Positions 37,212 to 45,857 of a DNA stretch of 64,000 nucleotides are shown one piece after another; within the stretch, counting starts at the first letter, position 1, and each line of letters opens with the position of its first letter. Below the pieces are notes generated by a model, which worked only from the letters and a program-made list of their open reading frames with translations, was not told the origin of the DNA and searched no databases. This stretch comes from Moraxella haemolytica. Lineage in GTDB: Bacteria; Pseudomonadota; Gammaproteobacteria; Pseudomonadales; Moraxellaceae. The translations under genes and the position numbers were made by a program. The stretch covers positions 1,860,001-1,924,000 of the forward strand of contig NZ_CP089974.1 of the NCBI RefSeq assembly GCF_030177935.1, written 5' to 3'.

Positions 37212-39302
37212 TTATTGCTCAATGCCTTTCATGGTCAATTTGATGCGTCCACGATTGTCAATGTCTTGAACCTGTACCTTGACCGTTTGACCTTCGGTTA
37301 GGTAGTCGGTAACATTTTCTACACGCTCATCAGAGATTTGGCTAATATGTACCAAGCCATCTGTACCTGGCAAAATGGTAACAAACGCCCCAAACTCCAC
37401 GATGCGAGCCACTGTTCCTGTATAGACCACACCCACTTCCACTTCGGCAGTAATCGCCTCAATCTTGGCAATGGCAGCACGAGTAGAGGCTTTAGATTCA
37501 CCAAAGATACGAATGGTGCCATTGTCATCAATATCAACTGTCGCACCTGTCTCTTCGGTCAAGGCACGAATGGTTGCACCACCTTTGCCAATGACATCAC
37601 GGATTTTTTCAGGGTTGATTTCAATGGTGGCGTAGTTTGGTGCATGGGCATTGATTTCAGTGCGAGAAGTTGCAATGACCTCATTCATGGCATTTAGGAT
37701 ATGGATACGACCTGCGTGTGCTTGGCGTAGGGCTTGCTCCATAATCTCTGGAGTGATGCCCTCAATTTTGATGTCCATCTGCAAGGCAGTGATACCATTG
37801 ACAGAACCTGCCACTTTAAAGTCCATATCGCCCAAGTGATCTTCATCGCCCAAGATATCAGAGAGTACAGCAAATCGATCGCCTTCTTTAACCAGACCCA
37901 TAGCAATACCTGCTACTGGGGCTTTTAGCGGAACGCCAGCGTCCATAAGCGACAATGAAGCACCACAAACACTCGCCATCGATGACGAACCGTTAGACTC
38001 AGTGATGTCTGATACCACACGAATGGTATAAGGGAAGCGATCCGCCTTTGGTAACACTGCTTGTACACCACGACGAGCCAAGCGACCATGACCGATTTCA
38101 CGGCGTTTTGGACCGCCCTCACGACCTGTCTCGCCCACCGAATAATGCGGAAAATTATAATGAAGCATAAAATGGTCTTGTTTAGTACCTGACAAGGTAT
38201 CAACCAAGCTCACATCACGAGTTGTGCCAAGCGTGGTAGTAACAAGTGCTTGGGTTTCGCCACGAGTAAAGAGTGCTGAACCATGCGTATAAGGCAATAC
38301 ACCCACCTGAATGTCCAAAGCACGCACGGTGTCTAAATCTCGCCCATCAATACGGGGTTTACCTGATAGGATATTATCACGCACGGTGCGGTATTTTAGG
38401 GTTTCAAACAGCTCTTTAATTTCTTTTACCTTGTCAGCATGGTCTTCGGCAGTTTCGTCCCCTGCCAGTAGCAATGCTTCTTTGGCAAGTTCGTCTAGGC
38501 GAGCATAACGGTCTTGTTTAACAGTGATGGTATAAGCCTCGCTCACTTTAGCGGTGAACTGCTCTTTTAGGGTGTTGTTTAGCTCTTCGTTGATGGCAGG
38601 AGCAACAAACTCAGCTTTGGCATTGCCAACGGCTTGAGCAAAAGCATTAATGTTATCAATAACGATTTGCTGCTGAGCGTGTCCGTATAGCACCGCCCCA
38701 AGCATTTGGTCTTCAGACAGCTCATCAGCTTCTGATTCAACCATTAACACGGCTGATTTTGTTCCTGCAACAACCAAGTCAAGCGAGCTGTCTTTCATTT
38801 GGGCAAGATTTGGGTTTAAAATGTATTCATTGCCAATAAAGCCCACACGAGCCGCCCCAATCGGACCGTTGAACGGTGCAGGGCTAATCGCCAGTGCTGC
38901 TGACGCACCAATCATCGCTGCAATATCAGCATCTTGGGTTTTGCCTGATGAGATGACGGTAGCGGTAACTTGAATCTCGTTATAGTAGCCCTCTGGGAAC
39001 AACGGACGGATAGGACGGTCAATCAAACGACTGGTCAGAGTTTCAAATTCTGATGCACGACCTTCTCGCTTGCCATAGCCTCCTGGAATCTTACCAGAAG
39101 CGTACATTTTTTCTTGGTAGTTTACAGTCAATGGGAAAAATTCTTGACCTGCAACAGCTTCTAGGCGTACAACCACTGCCACCAGTACAGAAACATCACC
39201 CATATGTACAAGCACACTGTTCGCTTGACGAGCGACACGACCTGTTTCTAGGACAACTTGTTGATTGCCATATTGAAATTCTTGACGAATAATGTTAAAC
39301 AT
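37212..39302 (-). CDS. pnp: Polyribonucleotide nucleotidyltransferase (PNPase)
   Basis: Phosphorolytic 3'-5' exoribonuclease of the degradosome. 696 residues. Two RNase PH domains, the second with TLGTTRD and the catalytic [19 protein letters not shown] region, then KH ([20 protein letters not shown]) and S1 ([28 protein letters not shown]) domains at the C terminus. It follows rpsO, as in E. coli. A long hairpin in the 200-base leader is a candidate RNase III/PNPase autoregulation site. Confidence 0.98.
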   Translation of the reverse strand: MFNIIRQEFQYGNQQVVLETGRVARQANSVLVHMGDVSVLVAVVVRLEAVAGQEFFPLTVNYQEKMYASGKIPGGYGKREGRASEFETLTSRLIDRPIRPLFPEGYYNEIQVTATVISSGKTQDADIAAMIGASAALAISPAPFNGPIGAARVGFIGNEYILNPNLAQMKDSSLDLVVAGTKSAVLMVESEADELSEDQMLGAVLYGHAQQQIVIDNINAFAQAVGNAKAEFVAPAINEELNNTLKEQFTAKVSEAYTITVKQDRYARLDELAKEALLLAGDETAEDHADKVKEIKELFETLKYRTVRDNILSGKPRIDGRDLDTVRALDIQVGVLPYTHGSALFTRGETQALVTTTLGTTRDVSLVDTLSGTKQDHFMLHYNFPHYSVGETGREGGPKRREIGHGRLARRGVQAVLPKADRFPYTIRVVSDITESNGSSSMASVCGASLSLMDAGVPLKAPVAGIAMGLVKEGDRFAVLSDILGDEDHLGDMDFKVAGSVNGITALQMDIKIEGITPEIMEQALRQAHAGRIHILNAMNEVIATSRTEINAHAPNYATIEINPEKIRDVIGKGGATIRALTEETGATVDIDDNGTIRIFGESKASTRAAIAKIEAITAEVEVGVVYTGTVARIVEFGAFVTILPGTDGLVHISQISDERVENVTDYLTEGQTVKVQVQDIDNRGRIKLTMKGIEQ

Positions 39303-39340
39303 AAGGTTTCCTTATAACTTTAATTGCAAACCATAAAAGG

Positions 39341-39386
39341 CTAATGCTTGATTTTTAGATCAATGGCTTTAAAATTCAGGCATTAG
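39341..39386 (-). promoter_or_regulatory. Long leader hairpin upstream of pnp (candidate RNase III site)
   Basis: CTAATGC pairs with GCATTAG, and pairing continues inward through TGATTTTTAG against CTTTAAAATTCA with small mismatches, giving an imperfect stem of about 18 pairs ending some 40 bases before the pnp start. E. coli pnp carries an RNase III-cleaved leader hairpin at the equivalent place. Confidence 0.6.
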
Positions 39387-39422
39387 CATTCTAAGGCACT
39401 GCAATTAGGATTTTAAAAAATT

Positions 39423-39453
39423 AAAAAACGGCGTTCATAAAAACACCGTTTTT
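39423..39453 (-). terminator. Terminator between rpsO and pnp
   Basis: On the minus strand AAAACGGTGT pairs with ACGCCGTTTT (one G-T) around an 8-nt loop, followed by T residues. It lies about 50 bases past the rpsO stop and probably terminates part of the rpsO message. Confidence 0.8.
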
Positions 39454-39500
39454 CATTTAGGGTTTGCTGGCAAAAACCAACAGTAAAACCCAAACACCCA

Positions 39501-39767
39501 TTAACGGCGTAGTCCAAGTTCACTGATAAGAGTAGTGTAACGGTCTAGGTCTTTGCCTTTTAGGTAGTCTAGTAGCTTACGACGCTGGTTTACCATACGA
39601 ATCAGACCACGACGGCTGTGATGGTCAGCTTTGTGAGCTTTAAAGTGACCTTGTAGGTCATTGATACGAGCAGTCAAAAGAGCTACTTGCACCTCTGGGC
39701 TACCTGTGTCGTTCTCGCCTCGTTTGAATTTAGCGATGATTTCTTCACGTTGTTGATTGGTTAGCAT
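39501..39767 (-). CDS. rpsO: 30S ribosomal protein S15
   Basis: 88 residues, standard length. Binds the central domain of 16S r[41 protein letters not shown] and the C-terminal [20 protein letters not shown] match the family. AAGGA precedes the ATG. A potential pseudoknot lies directly upstream, consistent with S15 autoregulation. Confidence 0.98.
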   Translation of the reverse strand: MLTNQQREEIIAKFKRGENDTGSPEVQVALLTARINDLQGHFKAHKADHHSRRGLIRMVNQRRKLLDYLKGKDLDRYTTLISELGLRR

Positions 39768-39786
39768 GACTAATCCTTAAAAATAC

Positions 39787-39833
39787 GCAATGCAAAAAAG
39801 TACAGGCAAACATCGCATTGCTAAGGTTTGCCT
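39787..39833 (-). promoter_or_regulatory. H-type pseudoknot in the rpsO leader (candidate S15 autoregulatory element)
   Basis: Minus strand, 5' to 3': AGGCAAAC (39833-39826) pairs with GTTTGCCT (39811-39804), an 8-bp perfect stem. Its 14-nt loop contains GCAATGC (39821-39815), a perfect complement of GCATTGC (39793-39787) ten bases downstream of the first stem. The two stems are compatible only as a pseudoknot. The element ends about 20 bases before the ATG, next to the ribosome site. Confidence 0.68.
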
Positions 39834-39901
39834 AAGCCTATCGGCACATGGGTTGATTATAACACAAAAATTTTAAAAAGTCATTTTAAAATCACAAAAT
39901 C

Positions 39902-39936
39902 AAAAATCCCTCTGCGTGGAGAACAAAGGGATTTTA
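39902..39936 (-). terminator. Terminator after the frameshifted barrel gene
   Basis: AAAATCCCT pairs with AGGGATTTT around a long loop, just past the gene's original stop on the minus strand. Confidence 0.7.
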
Positions 39937-39953
39937 ACAATTCCATTAAAAAA

Positions 39954-40561
39954 TTAGAAATTGTAGCGTAGTCCAACTTTAGCACCGTATTGGTTGACTG
40001 CTGTACCATCAAATTTGCCTAAATAGTTGTCGCCACATCTAGTGTAAGCTGTGAATTTAGAGCATACTGTGCACCAACAGTGATACCTGCACCAAGTTTG
40101 GTCATTTTCTTTGATTCATTATAATTTTCATTCTTCAAAGAGCCATCTGTTGACATGATAGTCTTAAACCCTTCTTCTTGATAGTTGAGTTGATTGATGC
40201 CAATACGCACACCTGTATATGGTGTGAAACCTTTGTTGGTTTGATAGTCATAAAAAGCAGATGCACCCACTGACTGAACTTTCAAGATTACCGTCCATTC
40301 GTCATGGTCAGGCCTACCACGCTCTCCTATCGAGCCTTTTGCTTTAATTTTACCAAAATTGGTATAATCTAACGCATAGCGTGTCGCACCAAAATCTTTA
40401 CCAACTGCAATACCAAATCCCGTCTCACCATACGTCCCATTATCTTGAATTTTTAGTTTTGATGCACCAACATTACCCTGAACATACACACTGCCGGTAT
40501 CAGCCATCGCTAGAGTTGAAATGCTTACCACTAGGGTAGCTAAAAGTAACTTTTTCATCAT
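39954..40561 (-). pseudogene. Outer-membrane beta-barrel protein, frameshifted near its C terminus
   Basis: Opacity-like small barrel with signal peptide MMKKLLLATLVVSISTLAMA. The open frame stops at 40019 after 180 residues (ending LTLDVATTI). Reading on in the next frame from about 40034 gives GDNYLGKFDGTAVNQYGAKV then GLRYNF with a stop at 39954. This matches the end of the neighbouring paralogue (HLGKVDNFKIKEYGAKASLRYAF). A single base lost near 40033-40037 explains it. The terminal aromatic residue that guides barrel assembly is therefore missing from the encoded product. Promoter at about 40633-40658 has a G5 tract against the -10 box. Confidence 0.8.
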
Positions 40562-40632
40562 TGTTCCTTAAAAATCACCTTAGTCAAGCCTAAGGTCTGT
40601 GAAGAAATACACTTTTTTACAAAAGCTTAGCT

Positions 40633-40658
40633 ATTATACCCCCTGCAATATTTTGCAA
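40633..40658 (-). promoter_or_regulatory. Promoter of the frameshifted barrel gene, G5 tract abutting -10
   Basis: Minus strand: TTGCAA (40658-40653), 14 bases ending in GGGGG (40043-equivalent run 40643-40639), then TATAAT (40638-40633). The spacer is short of the optimum, and the G-run is adjacent to the -10 box. The same TGCAG(n)TATAAT layout recurs ahead of the fimbrial pilin gene. Confidence 0.6.
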
Positions 40659-40745
40659 GTGAAAATTAAAGAAATATTACAAAAAATTATCTTTGCGTTA
40701 TAAAAATCGCTCTCTATGTATACTTGTTATAAAGCTCAAAAAAAT

Positions 40746-40780
40746 AAAAGCCCCTCGCCAAAAAACAAGGGACTTTTTTA
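40746..40780 (-). terminator. Terminator-like hairpin after the second barrel gene
   Basis: Imperfect stem AAAAGTCCCTTG against GAGGGGCTTTTA on the minus strand, about 30 bases beyond the stop at 40812, in an A/T-rich context. Confidence 0.6.
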
Positions 40781-40811
40781 AAACTTAGAAAAAACAAGGG
40801 GTTTTTAAAAC

Positions 40812-41444
40812 TTAGAAAGCATAACGCAAGCTGGCTTTAGCACCATATTCCTTGATTTTAAAGTTATCTACTTTACCCAAATGGTTATATTCTACACCAC
40901 CATCAATCGTCCATTGTGGACTAACAGCATATGACACACCCGCCACAGCACCCACGCCTATTTGAGTTTTCTTGGCACTGATAGATGGGTAATGTGGCTT
41001 ATCGGCGGTCACTCTATAATTTCTATCAAAACTTAGTTTGTTAGCAGCCAAGCGAACGCCAGCATATGGCGTAAAGCCTGAATAAGACTGCAAGTCATAG
41101 ATAGCAGACACCCCCAATGAATGTGCTTTTAGGGTAGTTTTGCGGTAGTCATTTGGATCATTAGCAAAGCCTGTTTCGGTGTGCTGAATTTTACCAAAAT
41201 TGGTATAATCCACCGCATAGCGTACCGCACCCAAATCTTTACCAACAGACACAGAAAGTGTCATATCTTTATCTTTGATTTTGCTTTGGATATCTTTATC
41301 TTTGATTTTGCTTTGGATATCTTTACTGTTTAGGCTAGATACGCCCACTGAGCTTTGTACATAGGTATTAGCACCATTAGTAACATTGGCAACTGCTGTT
41401 GCAGACAGACTGGTCATCACAAGCATTGAGAGTAATTTTTTCAT
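40812..41444 (-). CDS. Outer-membrane beta-barrel protein (opacity-like), intact paralogue
   Basis: 210 residues. Signal peptide MKKLLSMLVMTSLSATAVA, then alternating strands of a small eight-stranded barrel (SVSVGKDLGAVRYAVDYTNFG, ALGV-type strands, GFTPYAGVRLAANKLSF) ending in the OMP signature LRYAF. Residues 37-57 hold a tandem DIQSKIKDK repeat in what should be the first surface loop. Shares the core GKDLGA(V/T)RYA(V/L)DYTNFGKI with the frameshifted neighbour, so they are a tandem pair. Role unknown; adhesion or serum resistance are typical of such proteins but not shown here. Confidence 0.82.
   Translation of the reverse strand: MKKLLSMLVMTSLSATAVANVTNGANTYVQSSVGVSSLNSKDIQSKIKDKDIQSKIKDKDMTLSVSVGKDLGAVRYAVDYTNFGKIQHTETGFANDPNDYRKTTLKAHSLGVSAIYDLQSYSGFTPYAGVRLAANKLSFDRNYRVTADKPHYPSISAKKTQIGVGAVAGVSYAVSPQWTIDGGVEYNHLGKVDNFKIKEYGAKASLRYAF
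41265..41325. repeat. 27-bp in-frame tandem repeat in barrel gene
   Basis: Two identical 27-bp units (41265-41291 and 41292-41318) plus seven bases of a third. Each unit encodes nine residues (DIQSKIKDK), so copy changes lengthen or shorten the protein without shifting frame. Confidence 0.95.
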
Positions 41445-41685
41445 AAATCATACCTTAAATATTGCAAAAAAGTTTGTACCCAAATCATATTTTTAGATAA
41501 TATCGCCAATCACCGACATCATAAAAACAGGTAGTGATGGGCATGCAATCAAAAACTTGGGTATTTTATGCTAACAGCTGACAAATTGCAACCAAAATTG
41601 TATGATTACATGGACAACCGATACACTTAATGGTCAAACACACTGTTTTGGCAAACATATTTATCAAAACAAACTTGACTTTTAA

Positions 41686-42609
41686 TTATGCCACCAATCG
41701 CAAAGGCTGTAATCGCCCATTTGTCTCTAGTCGCCCAAGCCCCACAAAACAATCATCATGATACAGGCGAACTTGACAACTCTCATGGGCGACATCAAGC
41801 CTACTCATACGGTCTTTAATGTTAAGTCTTTGCCCCATTTTGATGCGTGCAGTTTCGTCAGTGGTCAACTGGATAATGGGTAAATGACCAAGCAAAACAT
41901 CAATCGGTAGCAGTTTGTCAAAACGCTCATCAAAAGACAAACCTAATAGCTCATCAAGACTGATCGCACTTGCGACCTCAAATCCACCTGTGCTTGTGCG
42001 GTGCAGGGCAATCAGATGCCCCACCGTCCCTAGTCTCTTAGCAATCGTCTCGCCCAATACTCGCACATAAGTACCCTTAGAGCAGATGACCTCAAGGGCA
42101 ATCTCATCATCACTTAGCCAAGTTAACTTTAGATGATGAATGACAATGGGGCGAGCCTCTCGCTCCACCTCAATGCCATCTCGAGCATATTCATAGAGTT
42201 TTTTGCCGTCTTTTTTTAGGGCAGAATACATGGGCGGAGTTTGCAACTGCTTACCTGTAAGCAAGTGGGCAATGTCGTTTAATTGCTCTTGAGTAAAGGG
42301 CGGTATGGGGGCAGTTTTGATGGTTTGACCCTCTTCATCGCCTGTGTCGGTCTGACTGCCTAGCTTGATGATGGCGGTATAGCCCTTGTCAGCATCTAGC
42401 CCAAAGGCACTAAATTTGGTCGCCTCACCCAGACAAATCGGCAAAAGCCCTGTTGCCATTGGGTCAAGAATACCTGTATGCCCTGCTTTTTTGCTGTCAA
42501 ATTCTGCCGACATGAACAGGCGTTTGGCTTGAGCAAGGGCGGTATGCGAGCTGATGCCACAGGGTTTGTTAAGCAGTAATACACCTGAGACGATTTGTTT
42601 AGCCATCAC
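41686..42609 (-). CDS. truB: tRNA pseudouridine-55 synthase
   Basis: Makes the universal T-loop pseudouridine of tRNA. 307 residues. GVLLLNKPCGISSH and KKAGHTGILDPMATGLLPICLG (catalytic Asp in the LDP motif) are diagnostic; C-terminal region includes the small PUA-like domain. Overlaps rbfA by four bases, so coupled. In E. coli truB is followed directly by rpsO; here two barrel genes intervene. Confidence 0.96.
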   Translation of the reverse strand: MMAKQIVSGVLLLNKPCGISSHTALAQAKRLFMSAEFDSKKAGHTGILDPMATGLLPICLGEATKFSAFGLDADKGYTAIIKLGSQTDTGDEEGQTIKTAPIPPFTQEQLNDIAHLLTGKQLQTPPMYSALKKDGKKLYEYARDGIEVEREARPIVIHHLKLTWLSDDEIALEVICSKGTYVRVLGETIAKRLGTVGHLIALHRTSTGGFEVASAISLDELLGLSFDERFDKLLPIDVLLGHLPIIQLTTDETARIKMGQRLNIKDRMSRLDVAHESCQVRLYHDDCFVGLGRLETNGRLQPLRLVA

Positions 42610-43001
42610 TCGTCCGTCTCACTCACACTCTCGCCTGTTTTTTTCATGGCTTCGCTAACAAGGGCTGCCATGTAGTTACCATGTGCAGTTACTTCATCAT
42701 AATGAAATCTTAGGCGTGGCGTGGTGCGAGTTTTCATCGTGTGAGAGAGTTCGGTACGCAAAAATCCTGCGGCGTTTTTTAAGACTTTTAAGCTCTCACG
42801 ATGTGCATCAATATTCATGCCACCGTCTTGGGTCGGTTCTAGAATCGTTACATAGACATCAGCATAACCCAAATCAGGGCTAACTTTGACACTAGAGATG
42901 GTTACAAACCCTGTCAAACGGGGGTCGTTAATCTCATCACGGATAAGTACAGACAGTGTACGCTGAATTTGATCAGCTAGGCGTTGTAGGCGTTGATTCA
43001 T
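42606..43001 (-). CDS. rbfA: Ribosome-binding factor A
   Basis: 30S maturation and cold-shock factor. 131 residues from the ATG with AAGGA about seven bases ahead; an earlier in-frame start has no ribosome site. KH-like domain: RLADQIQRTLSVLI, EINDPRLTGFVTIS and DLGYADVYVTIL, then RTTPRLRFHYDE. Acidic tail ends ESVSETDE. Lies between infB and truB. Confidence 0.95.
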   Translation of the reverse strand: MNQRLQRLADQIQRTLSVLIRDEINDPRLTGFVTISSVKVSPDLGYADVYVTILEPTQDGGMNIDAHRESLKVLKNAAGFLRTELSHTMKTRTTPRLRFHYDEVTAHGNYMAALVSEAMKKTGESVSETDE

Positions 43002-43078
43002 AATGTTTTCCTTATTTGGAATGACTGATTGCAATGATTGTAATATGTTGTGGCTAGTATAATATATTTTTTATAAAG

Positions 43079-43108
43079 AACAAAACCCTACATCAGTAGG
43101 GTTTTGTT
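43079..43108 (-). terminator. Terminator after infB
   Basis: AACAAAACCCTA pairs with TAGGGTTTTGTT around a 6-nt loop, 12 bases beyond the infB stop. Readthrough or a new promoter must supply rbfA-truB. Confidence 0.85.
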
Positions 43109-43120
43109 GATCGTTAGCGA

Positions 43121-45700
43121 TTATAATTCACGCTTTACTTCGTGAATCTCAAAGACTTCAATCTTATCGCCAGCAGCGACTTCATAGCCCTTGACCGCAA
43201 GACCGCATTCCATACCAGATTTGACTTCATTCACATCGTCTTTATAGCGACGCAGTGATTGTAGCTGACCTGTGAAAATAACCTTATCATCACGCAGAAC
43301 ACGGATAGGCTTGTTACGATAGATGGCACCTTCTTGAACCATACAGCCTGCCGCCGCACCGAACTTGCTTGAGCGGAATACTTCACGCACCTCAGCAATA
43401 CCCAAGATTTTTTCACGGTGTTCAGGAGCAAGCATACCACTCATCGCCGCCTTGACATCGTCAATCAAGCCATAAATCACGCTATAATAACGAATATCTA
43501 GCCCTGCTTCATCTGCCTTGCGTTTGCCTGCTGTATCGGCACGCACATTAAAGCCAAGCAATACCGCTTCACTAGACTCCGCCAAAATCACATCGGATTC
43601 ACTAATCGCCCCCACACCTGAGCTGATGACACGCACTTTCACCTCATCGGTCGATAGCTCATCTAATGCACCCAATAGAGCCTCTAGCGAGCCACGCACA
43701 TCGGTTTTTAAGATGATGTTCAGCGTTGAGATTTCACTACCCATGTTCTCAAATAGCGTGTCTAGACGCATCTTGTTTTGACGATCTAAGATGCGTTCTC
43801 GTTCACGAGCAGCACGGAAATCTGCCACTTCACGGGCTTTTTTCTCATCAGAGACCACCAAAAACTCACTGCCTGCCATCGGTGCATCAGGCAAACCCAA
43901 AATCTCTACAGGAATTGATGGACCTGCCGTCTTGATACGCTGACCGTTTTCGTCATTCATGGCACGAACTTTGCCGTAGAACTCACCGGCCAACACCAAA
44001 TCGCCTTGGTTCAGCGTGCCTTTTTTGACAAGTAAACTTGCCACCGCACCACGACCTTTGTCAATGCGTGATTCAATGACCACGCCTTGTGCCGCACCAT
44101 CAATCGGTGCTTCAAGCTCCATGACTTCTGCTTGGATACTGATGGTCTCAAGTAGCTCATCAATACCCATGCCTGTCTTGGCAGAGACTTGAATCATAGG
44201 CACATCACCGCCCCATGCCTCAGGCACTACTTCTTTAACCGCAAGCTCGTTGATGACACGGTCTGGATCGGCAGTGTCTTTGTCCATCTTGTTGATGGCG
44301 ACAATCAGCGGTGTGCCTGCTGCACGAGCATGGTCAATCGCCTCTTCGGTCTGTGGCATCATGCCATCATCAGCTGCCACCACCAAAACCACGATATCAG
44401 TTGCCTGTGCACCACGAGAACGCATGGCAGTAAAGGCGGCGTGACCTGGTGTGTCTAGGAAAGTAATCACCCCTCGGTCAGTTGTTACATGATATGCACC
44501 AATATGCTGTGTGATGCCACCTGCCTCGCCACTGGCGACTTTCGCCTCACGAATCTTATCAAGTAGCGATGTCTTACCATGGTCAACATGACCCATGATG
44601 GTAACTACAGGTGGGCGAGCTTGTACATTGCCCGATTTTTCATCTACAGACTCTTGTAGGTCGTCTTCTAGCTTGGTGTCTGAGACCAATACCAAATTAT
44701 GACCAAATTCTTCAACCACAAGACCTGCAGTATCTTGGTCAATGGTGTCAGATTCACGCACCATCTCACCCATTTTCATGAGTGATTTGATGACCTCACG
44801 CACCTTGACCGCCATTTTTTGGGCAAGGTCAGAAACAACGATGGACTGCCCCACCTCAACATTATAAATAATTTTTTCAACAGGCATTTCAAACTTATGC
44901 TTGTTAGACTGCGAAGATTTTAGACCACGCTGTTTAGGACGAATCTCAAGCTCTTCTTTGCCTTTTTTCTTACCGCCTTTGCCACGAGCGTTATTGGTGC
45001 TTGCACCACGCTTAATCTCACGACGCTCTTTTTCAAACGACTCTTCTAGTGCAGCACCTACCAAGCCTTTGGCAAGCGGTTCATCTTTACGCACGATGGT
45101 GCTAGTGGCATCGTCTTTTTCTGAATAACGACTTGCCATCTGCTTCATCTGCTCAAGCGTGCGTTTTTGAGCCTCTTCGGCTGCCTTACGGCGATTTTCT
45201 GCTTCTAGTTGGCGTAGTTTTTCTTCTTCTGCCTCACGAGCCAAGCGAGCTTTTTTCACCTCTGGTGTCTCAACCTTGCTAGGCTTGGTAGTCTTTTTGT
45301 TTTTATCTGATTTGTTTTCAGCTTTATTGGTGTTGTCGTCTTTTTTGGTTTTTTTGACCACAACGGTAGCACTTGATACTTCTGCTGGCGTACCGCTTTG
45401 GGTATTAGCACGCATGGCAGCCAAAGTTGCTGCTTGACGCTCTGCTGCTTCTTTTTTGCTGCGTTCGGCGGCTTGTTTTTCTTCGGCGGCTTTTAGGCGT
45501 GCTTCTTCAGCCACTTTTGCTTGGGCAGCGACTTCTTCAGCGATTTTGTTAGCGTTAGGTTTTTCAAAGACGATTTTTTTGGTTTTGACGACATTGACCG
45601 CCTTAGCTTTACCTGATGTTCCAGTTACTTTGGCAGTAGAAGTGGTTTTTGATTTAATACTGATGCGTTTATTTTCTTTATCTTGGGTATTATCTACCAT
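43121..45700 (-). CDS. infB: Translation initiation factor IF-2
   Basis: GTPase that brings fMet-tRNA to the 30S subunit. About 859 residues. The first 300 are highly charged, Lys/Glu/Ala-rich and coiled-coil-like, as in the alpha form. The G domain has [20 protein letters not shown] and NKMDK, followed by domains II-IV. ATG at 45700 is chosen because AGG stands eight bases ahead; a GTG nine bases upstream is in frame. Downstream of nusA in the rimP operon. Confidence 0.97.
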   Translation of the reverse strand: MVDNTQDKENKRISIKSKTTSTAKVTGTSGKAKAVNVVKTKKIVFEKPNANKIAEEVAAQAKVAEEARLKAAEEKQAAERSKKEAAERQAATLAAMRANTQSGTPAEVSSATVVVKKTKKDDNTNKAENKSDKNKKTTKPSKVETPEVKKARLAREAEEEKLRQLEAENRRKAAEEAQKRTLEQMKQMASRYSEKDDATSTIVRKDEPLAKGLVGAALEESFEKERREIKRGASTNNARGKGGKKKGKEELEIRPKQRGLKSSQSNKHKFEMPVEKIIYNVEVGQSIVVSDLAQKMAVKVREVIKSLMKMGEMVRESDTIDQDTAGLVVEEFGHNLVLVSDTKLEDDLQESVDEKSGNVQARPPVVTIMGHVDHGKTSLLDKIREAKVASGEAGGITQHIGAYHVTTDRGVITFLDTPGHAAFTAMRSRGAQATDIVVLVVAADDGMMPQTEEAIDHARAAGTPLIVAINKMDKDTADPDRVINELAVKEVVPEAWGGDVPMIQVSAKTGMGIDELLETISIQAEVMELEAPIDGAAQGVVIESRIDKGRGAVASLLVKKGTLNQGDLVLAGEFYGKVRAMNDENGQRIKTAGPSIPVEILGLPDAPMAGSEFLVVSDEKKAREVADFRAARERERILDRQNKMRLDTLFENMGSEISTLNIILKTDVRGSLEALLGALDELSTDEVKVRVISSGVGAISESDVILAESSEAVLLGFNVRADTAGKRKADEAGLDIRYYSVIYGLIDDVKAAMSGMLAPEHREKILGIAEVREVFRSSKFGAAAGCMVQEGAIYRNKPIRVLRDDKVIFTGQLQSLRRYKDDVNEVKSGMECGLAVKGYEVAAGDKIEVFEIHEVKREL

Positions 45701-45857
45701 GTTTTTCACCTAATTCTTGGCAAAGGCAATACCAAATTTGTAGCATTGCCAATTTATCTGATGGCTTGCCAAATCACGCAAATTAGGTGTTTTGGCAAGC
45801 GACTAATTCAATGCAAAGGCACCCATTATAAGGCACTCGCACAGGCGGCACGCATGG

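Noticed and set aside
43518-45713. Several plus-strand frames opposite infB
   Set aside because: Shadows of the GC-skewed, repetitive codons of IF-2; none has a ribosome site or family resemblance.
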